A stretch of 64,000 bases of DNA from Augochlora pura. Taxonomy: Eukaryota; Arthropoda; Insecta; Hymenoptera; Halictidae. Under the pieces are notes generated by a model. The model worked only from the letters and a program-made list of their open reading frames with translations. It searched no databases and was not told the origin of the DNA. Made by a program: the position numbers and the translations under genes. The stretch is from assembly GCF_028453695.1 (NCBI RefSeq), contig NC_135777.1, positions 7,677,714 through 7,741,713 of the forward strand, given 5' to 3'. Below are positions 12,401-25,300 of the stretch, piece by piece (position 1 is the stretch's first letter; each line of letters starts with the position of its first letter).

Positions 12401-15400
12401 CGAAGGAGAAAACGTCTTCGAACAGTTAATTGACTTTTGGATAAAGAAAGTTATAAAAAATTTTAGATAAGGATAGGAGAAAACGGGGTCAAGGGGAAGG
12501 GAGAGCGGGGGAGAGAAGGAAGAAGCCTTACTCCATCCAGGTGCTGGAACGATCAAACCGGAAATCATTTCCTCGCTAACCGGTGGATCGGAAGGCGGTG
12601 GTGGACAAACCAAACTCTCAATTATGTCATCCGTCACCCTCATTGTACCCGTGAGATCCGGCGGTTCGGTTCGGGAAGATCTCATCATCATACACAGGCC
12701 AATCTCTTCTTGTAATACGCTCTCTAGATACATCATGTCTAGATCGCTTACAATGGCGCCATTGATCACCATGATCTCGTCACCTTTAATGATACCTAGA
12801 AGTAGCATAATAGCGTCCATCTTCAGACCGAAAGGTCGCGTCGGAGGGGGAAACACGTGGTGCAAGGTGGACGCGCGTTCAATTTACCAATGGCTAGCAA
12901 TCTACGCGAAAATCAATGTCTCTCAATGCCGTTCAAAATCGCTAAGGTTATAACGCGTGTCGCAGGAAAAAAAAACTGTCATCAAGGTCATGTATTCTGA
13001 TTTGTATCTGACCTTCGCTTTCAAATTAGATCGGAGAAAAGGGTAAATGAAGAATGTCGGGAGCCGATCGACCAATGGGCCTCAGTTTTACATCAGATTA
13101 TCAGTTCTACATATGCTTCGTACTTTAATTCATGATTTTTTCAAAATCTCAATTGAAGGAAAGGCTAATTTTCTACAAATGATATTTACAAAAAAATAAA
13201 AGTCGTTAATAAAAGAAAAGGAAGAGAAGTAAATGAGGGAGGAGGAGTGTTTCAAAATCCAATATACAATTTTGCGAATCTAGCAGAAGAAACATACTAT
13301 CAACTTTTACGTCCAAAATCTAACATTTGATTTTATAGGATTTACATTATATTGCGTACAGAAATGTTGATTATATTGCTTGCGTTAAATATGCTTCTCT
13401 GCACAACCAACAACCAAAGAAATAAGAATATGTCACATAGTTATGAAAAGAGTCCGTTATTCGAGTGATAAAAAAATGGAAGAATTTAGTGTCAAGTGAA
13501 TTCCCGAACGACAACGACTTACCATTTTGCATGGCCACACTCTTGTCCTCCACTCTGCTAACATAACAGCACAGTTCGTCCTGTCTATCAGAATTTTCGA
13601 TAAGCTCCGCCTCCACCGAGAAGCCCCACATCTGTTCGAGCGTGTTCCTTTGCAGTTCGACTTGGTACAAAATTTTCGCACATACCTCGACGATCTCGTG
13701 AGTATGCAACTGAAATGATCATCGCCGATATATAGAACTTTGTTATTTATCGTCCCAGCGCGATATAAGGGTGATGTCCAACAACATGTTACAACGATGG
13801 TGTCTAACGACACAATGGAATTGGTCCTTACGTAAGTATCTATGGCGTCAGTCCTGTGAGGTACGAAGTAATTATGGTCTTCCATATCGCGTCGCTTTTT
13901 CACACGGACGAAATGCTCCATCGGGTTCAGGTTCTTTCTGTTGCAAGCGCTTGCTAGGAATTCCTCGACGGTCATAGCATCGCGTAGAAGTACAGACACC
14001 AACTGAAAATCGAGAGATAAGTAGTTTTATATTCACATATATTTATTATTTTGTATAGGTGGAGGAATTTCGAAGATTTGAAGGTCAACTTTGTTTCTTT
14101 TAACAGAATACTATATTGTTTACTATACTTATTTATTTGTGTACTATATTGTTTGAGAATATTGAATTCTGAGTAAAAGAGTATGGATATTTTGCAGAAA
14201 TCCGTAATTATGTTGAATCCGTGAACTTGACATTAAACGAAGAAAATTTTTAAGAAATAAGGAGAAATTACTCGTTAGTTATTAGGTTTAGGGCTAATAT
14301 ATATAATATTTAGGGCGGATATATAACTATCCTCTTTAATTACTCATATTACCCTTTCGTGAATATCAAAATTCTCTCTTACTCAAATACGTTCCAGATG
14401 CAATCAACTCAATCTAAAGCAATTCATATGCAGAAGGATTTACTATACAAGTAAACGAAAGTGAAATTTAACACTTTAACTAATTAATCAAGATAATCAG
14501 GGTTCTACCGCAGTCGTATATCGATGTTTGTAATTTATAATTTGTGAATAGCACTATTCAATCCTTTTTTACAGCACAGTGCACAATAGCGTTAGCTATT
14601 ATTAATTGAAACACCATTTAAAGTTCCTCATCGTTAACAACTGGAGAATAAAGCAGTCACAACAAAATCATCATTCTTAGTTTTCAAACCCCCAAAAAAT
14701 TTGTATCGCTTCAAACACTACAAATGAAATAAGTTTGCTTCTTGTAAAAAGAAACTGCAAATGTTATTAGATCTTGTTACTTTACACATTCTCTTGCATT
14801 TTAAGCATTGGCGCATGCCAATCGGAAGACGCTTACTTGGTTTTCTGGCACGCATACTTTCACACTCTTCTCGTCGTCCCTGGAGGAGATTTGGAGGGAT
14901 CGCCTGCTAGATCCGCTATTGGACCTCGAGAGCAACGGTGGTCTTCTTTTAGTCGCTCCTCGGCCGGACAGCAGATTGTTTAGCAACGATCGGCTCCGCG
15001 CGCAGATGAAAGCGTGGAAAGACGACACTGTGAAGACTCCCAGCTTGTTCAACGTTTGCTTCGTGGCACGCGATACGTGCGTCAACAAGCTCTGCAAAGA
15101 GTAAGAAGTACGTTGAATCGCGGCGATACTGGTATCAGTATCCAAAGGCTGCCCCCTACTAATCTAGCGGAAAATGGCGCTTGTACAACTTGCACGAGAT
15201 TCTATTTGCGGGGTTCAAGTGATCGATACGGATGAGTCTTGGATGTTAATGGAGGATACACGGTCCCGGATATATCGGGACACCCGCGGATGGCCTGCAC
15301 GCGATAATCTAGCCTGTATCGTTTACCATTCTTTTTAATAAAATTCGATCGGTGGCGATAGACTGAAAAATTGTGCGTGTATGTCTCGAATGTTTGAAAC

Positions 15401-18400
15401 GAGTCCGGTGCATCTTTGAAAAAAAAGTTATCGTTTATGTGTAGAAAAGCCATACGTTTTTCGTTCCTCGAAATATTCCCCATTTTGGTGATTTTGTTCC
15501 GTCTTTCAGGCGCTCGATGAATCCCCGCATGGAAGAAAAAGTCGAACGTTTTAAAATGTGTGTCAGTCAGATAATGTTCAAGTGATCGAAAGGGACAAAC
15601 GACATACAGATCATTGCCTCGGCCTCGGCATCGTTTTCCTACGATTCAAATGCGGAAAGAATGCAGTGTCTAATATTTGATTTATCGAACGCGATCGTCG
15701 TTGCTGTTTCTCAAGCATCTGGTCATTGTGACATTATATATATAGTGCTTTGTAAATGTCACACTCAGAGAACTGGTAATTTACTTAATGAAAAGTCACT
15801 GAATCAATCTCTGCACTTAATACAATTTGGTTCGGCCCAGTTAGATTTCTACGATAAACGAATTATTCTTAATCGAAGCCGTACAAAGAGTAAACGCATT
15901 GTTGAGTTCGCTGCATTCTTGGCACCTCTTTCGACCCAATCACATTTCAACCCTTAAATGGATCATGCCCTATAACATACTGTTTCAGAGATGTTGAAAA
16001 AGAGACCAAAACAAATATATGGTAGATCCTTCGTAATATTTCCTACGACACCCTAATCGGTAATCAGTAAATGTTTCACTAAGTTTTGGGAGAATGCGTT
16101 TAGTACCGTTTTTCATCGAATCATGTTCCCGTTTTTTCCAAGATCGGTTTCGTGGTCGGAAAAAAGCGTTTAATGTAATGTGTCGCTCCTTTCTCAACAT
16201 CAGTTCAAGTGTATGGATATCAACCGGGGCTGCAGCAGGATTAAAAGCGATGCACGAGCCTGTAGCTGCTTACTTTCGGATTAGGTAACTCGCCGCTTTG
16301 CAGACTAGCCATGTAGCACCTGAGACGGAATTGCTCGCAATGGAGCCGTTCCAGATTTTCTTCCCATTGTACAATCTGGTTGTTGATCTGTTGCTTCGTT
16401 TCCACGTCGGACACGACGGACTGCTGTAGATCAGCCATGTGCTTTAATTTGTGGTCCTGCGAAAACGTTTCACTTTTACAGTTTTGAAATCAATTTTCCT
16501 TTCGTGTTTCGTAGCGAATAAACCTTAGTACTAAGCCCTAAGGAGATGGAGTAAATTTTTTCATTCGAAAATAAATAAATCATAGAAAAAAAATTATGTA
16601 ATTTTGTATAAAAGATGAATAAATATCATTATTAGTATTATTGTCATCATTATTATTATTACATAATAGCATTGTATTGGTGTCCTACACTCTTCAAGAA
16701 TTTAATAATTGTTTTAAGGAAATGAAGGGAAGTTCTTCTAATATTCTTAATGTTTCGTGTTTCTTCTATTCCTCTTCATCATAAACGCATAAAAGCCGTA
16801 GTCTACTAATTACTTACCGATTCGATCGCCTTCTCCAATCGAAAGATCTCTTCCTGTAGTAAATGAAGTGTACCGGTCTTGCCGCGATGACGCGCGAATG
16901 CAGCAGCGCAAGCCGAATGGATGCTGTTTACCCAGTTCTCCAGCTCCACCTGACAGGGTGCCTAATGCAAACGACCAACATTTACATATTTTTACACGTT
17001 TGCGACAGAAGCGGTGAAGTGGCATAGTCAAATGGGTCGAAAACATAGAATATCGTTTCTTTTCTACGATATTTTCTGTCAGAGATCTCTGAATCTGAGA
17101 GAATGGCCTTTATGTCAATTAGAATGACACTCCTTTATCAGCCATAAATGCGGTTAAACGCTATTCAAAAAGATAAATTTTCATGATAATATCAAATGAA
17201 ATATAAAAATCTTCAAATTGTAGGAAGGTGAGTAGATCAAATGACTAAAGTAAAAAATAATGGTAATTTTAGCGTCTCATTGCAGAGGTTACTTTGTTTT
17301 TATGGTATTATTATATTTTTGTAACAGTTCTAGATATCGTTGTTTTCGTATTTTATAAAATTCGTTGAGCGTAAATAGAGAATGGCTGGCTCGTCTGACC
17401 ATGGCTGCCCTTTCCTACTTCTCGGAAATTGCAATGCTTACACGCTAGACAAACTTTGGAAGTCAATTATCTTAAAAAAGATATCCTATTTTAAGAAGCT
17501 TGCACGAGCTTTTTACATCTACGAAGTGTGACAGTATCAATTTTAATTTTATTCTATAAAATTGATTATATAAAACAAATAATATAACGTGAATTAATAA
17601 AATGCTATTTAGAAATAGGAAAGTATAAGACTCGTTACGAACGAATATTTAATATTAATAACGCACTATTAAAGTATATATAATATTCTTATAAATTGAG
17701 TGAACTGTTCCGCAAACTCCAAGCCGTTATATTTGCCGGATAATATGCTGCGGAGGTTTAATGAAAAAGCTATAGTTCGCTGTTGTGTAAAAGTCAATAA
17801 CCCGAAGCGTGACGACACAGGATAATAATCATGACAACAATCTGAAATAGGTATATTTTTGTAGAATAAGATTGCACTGTACTTTCACCAATCAGCTGCG
17901 ACAGAATTTATAATTAAAACCATATTCGAAGTAACGAGTGAAAGAATTGAAAAACTGTCCTTCGATAGTGTCTATTGAATCATATAAAAATATATCGAAG
18001 TATATTTTACTCGCGGTTAAAACAAACAATGACAGCTGATAATGTGAAACAATATTTTGTAACACTTGGAATTTGTTAACATTACGCGTTGATAACGTTG
18101 TCATCCATTTTGTTCATAACTCAGTTCTTTTATATTAAGAGAAATATTGTTTTCATAACGTAGGATCATTTAAAGCGAACTTCCAGTAGCTTTCCACAAA
18201 AATAATGCAGCAACGACGACACAGTTACAGGATTCTGTCTACTTTCTTAACATATCGTGACTTTCTTCCATTTGTAACAACAGTTAAGTATAAGTTAGAA
18301 CATTGTGAACAAAGAACGAATTTAGACTCGAATATTACAGCACTGAATGCGGTCAAACGCTTTTGCAACGTTCGCGAAATTTGCTGAAGAACACATCACT

Positions 18401-21400
18401 TCGTAGAAAACTATCTATTAATCGAAGATGACGGTATCCGAAAGCATTTCTTGTTGCTTCGGGACAAGAGAAACAACTTCGTTCGCTCACGTTTTGTAAA
18501 ACGTCGGATGATCTCCAGAATCTAACGCTGTCGTGAAAGTTCCAGGTAAAACACTCGAGAAGTTCTAAACTCTTCAGACAACACGATACGCGTACGTAAG
18601 GATAAGAACACCTTGTACTCACTTGGAACAAGTACGCGTCGCCGAACGCGGTGCTCAGACAAAAAATGTAGTCCCTTTTTGGATGTTCCGGGATCGGTTG
18701 CATAATAGCGCCATCGACGATGATCAGATGCTTCGGCGCCGCTTCCATGGTCCTGCTTTCCTGGGATTCGCACGGATAGAAGAGCAGAGTAGTCCCCTTC
18801 AAGCATACCCAGTAGTCCTTCCATCCCCTTTTCCTCGCAAGCTCGATCTGATGTTTTTTTCGCAAAAGCCATTTCTTCACGCTGAGGAATCTACAAGCGG
18901 CAACCGATCCTCGATCACTTCCGTGACTCTTCTCGATCGTCACTCATCGATCACTACTCGTCGACACTTACCCTGCCTTTCGAACCGCTCCGGTACAGTT
19001 GAAGGAAGCCGCGGCTGTGTCGTTCTGTTTCCCACGGTACGGCGAGTTGATCACACTCTCGCCGTCATCGTCGTCGCTGACGGCGGTCGTCAACGACATT
19101 CTGTCGTCGTCGGACATCTGTAACATTCGGACATTCTGATTTTTCACTTGCTCCACCGACCGGTCACGGTGCGAGCGAGCAAAAGTAGAACCGAGACTCG
19201 TCATCGGCATTAGATACACAACTACGTGAAAAAAGACACCTCGATCGCCACCAAATTATCGTGTGTAATTATTATCGTCTACTGTGTATAATATAACCAT
19301 CGTAAACTTGTAGAGAACATACATATCCTAGATACGAATACACCGGGCTCGACATCGGAGAGACGCGTGCACTGAATTTACACAGTTTTAAGAAAGGAAG
19401 ATCGGAACCGAGACGGCCACGGTAACGACTGGGACAACGGGACAACGGAGAGAGACGAGAACACGCAACGGCGTTGTGTACGGTGCAGAAGGAGAGTGTG
19501 ATCTAGCAACAGTTTCATGAATAATTACCGTGAATAACCTTGAATGTGTGTAAATAGATATCGACATTTTATAAAAATAGTACACCATCCGAGGAACTCT
19601 AATCTCCATCTACCGCGGGAATGCCGGTTCGAGCTAACATGGACGTGTGGCATGGATTTTAATGCAGTAAATGGTCCATGCTCGTGGGGAAACGTCGAAT
19701 GCAGTTGCATCGTGGGGGGTAGAAGGAGAGGGGGCTGGCGGAAGAGGTGGGGTGGTTGCTTTGTTCAATGGAACCGATAAAAATGAAACTGAAGGCAAAG
19801 GTGACAACGCGCCGAATGGCGCGGGTGTTCGTGAACGTGATATTTCAAAATAGTAAATATACATAGAGAGAAAGAGAGAGAGAGAGAGATAGAGACGGAG
19901 AGAGGGAGAGAGAAAAGGGGGTAGAAACAAAGTGGGGAACACGAATATTACGGAAAATGGCGGGGTGGTGGGAGAGAGGGACGGGATGGCGAAACGTGGG
20001 CGGGAACGGTAACGGTAAAAAGTAAATATACATCGGCAACAGAATAACAAAACGATTACGCGGAAACTCGTGTCTACCTTTTTGGCATAATTCGTCATAC
20101 CGCGGAGCTTGTCACGCAATCCTCTAAAGCCTTCGCCGGCCCAGAAACTTACAACTTTTTTCAGAAAGTCGGCGTTGCACGCATCGGCAGTCATGTGTGG
20201 ATGGTAATGACAGTAGCAACCCTCCTTTAACAGCTTCATGTTCGTCTTGGCGGTGCCGTTGATCTTGTACATGATCTCCTTGCGTGTCAGGCTGAGTCCG
20301 TCGATGTAATGCTGTGCCCAGGTTTTCAGGGCGCCGTCGATCACCCTGAGCAGCTTGTAATAGTAACCGTCGAGGTTCACCTTCTCCCGGACGTTCCTGC
20401 AGTTGAACCAGTACAGGTTCCGCGACTCGTTAATGCATATCACGCTGATCGTGTGCCTTCTGCAGAGACAGAAGTACTTCTTGCAGCGTTTCTTGTGCAA
20501 CGACCTCAGGTCCGTGTAGCTGCTGCTCGGATTCAGCAAATTCAAAGTGCTATTCGTGCATTTGATCGCCCATCTCGGCTCTACCATTATTCGTGGTTGC
20601 TTTGTCGCTCTTGCCGTGTAGAATCAAAGAACAACCACCGACGCTGCCGTCATCGGGGACAGACAGACGGACAGATCCGCGTCGAGGTAAAACATTCCGT
20701 CATTTCATTGGTGCTGTTGCGAGGAGAGCGTCGCTCCTCGGAGGACGAAAACAACGTGACCGCAGTCAAATGTCTCTTTCGATTACCGCGACGCACAGAA
20801 TTGTATCGACCTCTAAATGCAAAAGATTCGTCTGATAAGCATTTGTCTCGTGGTCTCTTTCCGCGTGGTCATTTGTCGCGCGTCTCTCAGAATTCTTTTC
20901 CTGGCTCGCGGGTTCTTAGAGTCTGTTCGTGGGGGGTCGCGACCAGTGATTTCAGGTCCTTTGCGAGCACACGCAACAGACCGATTACGAGTGTGCATGC
21001 GAAGTAAAACATGCAGAGCCGAATCACGTACAGCATGTTTCACGAGGAGAAAATAATGACTTTGTTCGATCGTTCGGCGTTACCGATCACTCCTATGATA
21101 GCCAGGTGAAAGAAGGACGAGAACGCGAGGGACCGGGGATGTGGTCGAGGGAGGGAGGAAAAAACACGAAAAGAAGAAGCACAAACCCTCCTGTCGGTGC
21201 GAGAAACTTACGATCCACCACCGGCGCTGCTGCCACCGCCGCTACCGCCACTACCACCAGCCACCTGGTCTGTTTCTGATATTTACTCTCACTCTTGCTC
21301 TTTCTCTCTCTCTCTCTCTTTGGTATCGACTAAATCTTATTGTACGTACACGTCTACATATATTACATTATAGAGATAGGGCCCCAACCGGCGAGACGGA

Positions 21401-22345
21401 ACGTCTACGTTCAATTGTTATTTGTACACACGATTCTAATCGCTACTTAAGGCAACCAGCCCTTTGCACTTTATTAGAGATCCCGCGATAAATACATCGG
21501 TTCCCTCTTTCGTACGATTCTAAATATTATGCAGTTGATTACTATGCACTGTTTCCCGCAATCGATATCTCCAGCGGGTAAAACCGTTATTCGTCGATTC
21601 GTTCACAGCATGAATTCTATTCGTGAATACGTTTTCAATCCTATTCTTCGTTCCGAGATATCGTACGGAAACGATCGTTGCTCTCTCGACGGAGATCCTC
21701 GTTTTCCATAGCACCACCGTTGGCAATTCTCCCAGCAAACATTAGACAAACATACGTTTGAATCGATCGACAAACGTGAAAGCGATCGTTCAATGTATCC
21801 GCTTCCCGGCTACCGCTGTCCGAATTACTCGTAAACGAGTAGACCTTGTTATTCCGCGATTAAAAGTAAATATATAGAATATTTTTGGCAATACACGCGT
21901 AGAAACGAACTCTCCGTATAAAAATATGTTACGTTTTCTCGATATCACTGTTTCTTCTCTTTTCTTTTTCTCTTTCTCGCTCTCCCTCTCTCTCTCCCGC
22001 TCTTAAGTGTACATATATGGGTTAGTAGATACGAATTCTCCTATTTTTCTGTTAAATTTTTGCTTTTTATTCTTTCTTTCTAAGCGTCGAATGAGGTTCC
22101 TCCAAAATTCCTGCTCCTTCTCTTTTAGCTCTTTTTCCCCATTGTCTACCCACTTCCCTCTTCCCTTCCCTTAGTTTCCCACTCCTTTGCTATTTTCATC
22201 TCGATTTCTCGTTCACCGTTTATTTTACCTTTACCTCTTTCTCTCTCTTCCTCTCTCTCTCTCTCTTTCTCTTGATCTCTATCCCTTCTCTACCTCTGTC
22301 TCTCTTTCTCTCCCTCTCTCTCTTTCTCTCTCTATCTCGCTCTTC

Positions 22346-22377
<32 letters not shown>

Positions 22378-25300
22378 TCTCACTATGTTTACGCGTATTC
22401 TTTGTACTCGAAACGAACAATGAACCGTACTGAAACGCTATTTAGCGGAAAAGGTCAGCTAGCCTTCCCTTTTCCTTTGTTTTCGTTCGACTTGCCCCGT
22501 TAATCATGGATCGGCGATCCGATCCGAGTCTTGGAAAAAAATTTCGTCGATGAGCAAGAACGGGTACGGGAACGGACCGAGTGCAAGAAAATAGTAGTAA
22601 TAGTAGTACTAGTAAGTAGTAAAGAGATATATATATATATAACCAGGTACCTAATCACTCGTGCGTACAAACACGGACGCTAATTTCATCTACAATACGG
22701 GGATCTAGCTAAAAACCGCGTCGGTGCATAGTCGTTCCTCGTCGACGTTACACGTGAGCCTGCACGTGCCCCCCGAAAACTATACGACCGCAAATCGCGC
22801 AACGACAACCACGACCTGTTTCGTCCTGCTCGGCGAAAGAGTAACAACAACGTTCCCTCGACCCAAGGACTTTCCCGACGCGATCATCTGCGATACGGTT
22901 TTACTACTTGACGGATCGAGTCAGGGGAGTGCTACGCCGAAACGTTCCAGATCGGTTACGGTCGATCACGATAGAACTCTATATCCGGCAGCGACTGATG
23001 CAGAGAAAAATCATTCACGAGCATCCGACGCCTTTTCTTAACGTATGACGAGCGGATCTGGCGTGTGCCTCCAGTAATCCTCGAGAGTATCACTCGTATC
23101 CCCGTCCATCGTGATATATCCGTGATGTTCCGCCGGATAAGCTCCAGAGGGTATCGGTGTGCCAGCTCCTGGAGGAAACCGCCAGCAGGTCAGGAGCAAA
23201 CAATATTTACCACCTCCGTTTAATCAGAGAAATCGAGTGTCAATCGATCGATCCCTCGGATTATTCGCGGACTGTGATAATAATTATCCAGCTCTTTCGA
23301 CTTTCCCCGAACGAGTGGTAAATTAGTAGTGTCCGCAGCCGCGAACGCGCGTTGCTCCAGACTACTGCGCTGGAGAACAGGGAAGAGGAGAGAGAGCTGC
23401 TACCCGCGAGGGGAATCAATACCGCGGCGGTCCTTGTGGAGAGAGAGCGAACGGGGGGGGGGGGGAGGTGGCGATAGAGGGAACGAACACGGCACGGACG
23501 AACGGACGGACGGACGGACCACCAGCCAGCAGCCGGTACTAGTAGGGAAACGAAACCTGGGTGAGGGGATACGCGAAGAGGTCGCGGAACCGGGAAAATG
23601 GGTGATGGCATAGAAGGAGTGACAGACAGTGGGAGACGAGACGTCAGCCGGAGTGGGGGATGTTGCTATTGCTATTTGCTATTTGCTATTTGCTATTTGT
23701 TATTTGCTAGTTACTAATTTCTAGTTGCTTGTTGCTAGTTGCTAGTCGTTATTTGCTATTGCTCTCTCGCTATCGTTGATCCTACGGCGAACAATGTGGC
23801 GAAGCAATACAGTTGTCACAAAATCAAAGAACTTTGAACAGACATAATACGATGCTACTTTTTGTACGTTACAGCTAAATTATGAAATATGGGAAAAAGT
23901 AGAGAGAATGGTAGTATGAGGCATTTTTCAACATTCACAATTGATATTAATCTTGAAATATTCCAATAAAACTATAATCTATGTGATACCATGTACAGTT
24001 TCACTTTTGTTTTCAATGACTTCTTCAGATTAAAGTGATTAATATAAAACATCGCTTAATTGTGATCCCAACTTCAAACAGTAACTTAAACAATACTACA
24101 AAAATTGATAGAACATATGAAAGTGGATGTAAAAATTCTACCAATATTTTTGAACATTTTTAAATTTAGTCACGCAAATATTATTACATAACAATTAGCT
24201 GCAAAAAATAATATTTATTCGAATGCAGTTGTTTGTAAAGAAGAGCATACTGTTCCGTATTGTGTACTTCAAGTTATGGAACACAGGGACGTGGTACGAA
24301 AACGGCGTTCTATATTGGGCAAATGCTTGTACTTTACCATTTTATTTGTATTATTTTTGTATTCATATTAAGTAAATATTTCAAACTTTATTACGTTACC
24401 AAGAAACACCAATCTATCGAGCAGTAATATAAATATTCAACGATGAAGCTTTTCAATTGTAATAAAATCGATGATAATCTTATACACCCTGAAATGCGTT
24501 CCATAATAGGTAATTTTACCTTATACTAGAGCTCTTACTTATGAGATACTCGGGTGCTCGGGCATTTCATAAGATATATGAGACACATGAAATACACGAG
24601 GAAATAAGATCGCGTACAATTGAAAAGGCCAGTAAAATTCTAATCTGGTGTAAAAATTGGACAGTGTAAATAATATGATAAAATAATATTAAAAAATGAT
24701 TTCTACTTTACTTTTGTTATTTCTTGAAATGTAAAATATAATACCCTCGATGATGTATATTTTAATTTTCATCGCCTGACGGTGATATTTTTTTCGTCAT
24801 ACCTCTAATATAAGTTGTAATTTTAATTCATATTTCGATGTTATAAAAACTTTTAAAGAATCAAGGAAATAAACTATTCTTTATTTATTTTCGTAGTCTG
24901 AAGTTATACGAAACTAATTCTTCCAATTTGTTAGCATCCGAATTATTTATTGTCACGTAAAATAATCCTCAAACTAAAAATTCAACTTAGAACTTACTTA
25001 TTCGATGAAAATTTAGTTAACATACCTTCAAGTGCATTAGGTTTTCAATTTCAAGAAATAAATAATCTGAATGATAATAATTCAGAACTCGAAATATATC
25101 TATTAGAACCACGAAGATTGTAATAAATCATAATTGAAATCTGACGGTCTGGTGGAAGAGTTTAGATAATATTAAAAATTATCAAATTTGACAAAGATAT
25201 ATTTAAACATTCCAACTACGTCTATTAATTCAATTTATTCTCTAAAATATCTGCTAAAATATATTGACATTCTTAATAGCGTTATTTCAAAGTCAAGGCG

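Larger units (their letters stand above)
20588..23800 (-). promoter_or_regulatory. candidate internal promoter and 5' untranslated region for the short sif isoform
   Basis: This CpG-richer stretch lies directly upstream of the alternative start codon, in contrast to the AT-rich DNA on its right. A consensus donor GATC|GTAAGT at 21210-21211 on the minus strand could end a non-coding first exon. No TATA box or initiator could be fixed with confidence. Confidence 0.4.

Noticed and set aside
19634..20077. Continuation of the long minus-strand frame beyond the alternative first exon
   Set aside because: Follows a good donor, becomes Pro/Ser/Leu-rich low complexity, and contains the GA repeat.
22187..22423. 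Ser/Leu-rich and Arg/Glu-rich frames
   Set aside because: Generated by the CT microsatellite.
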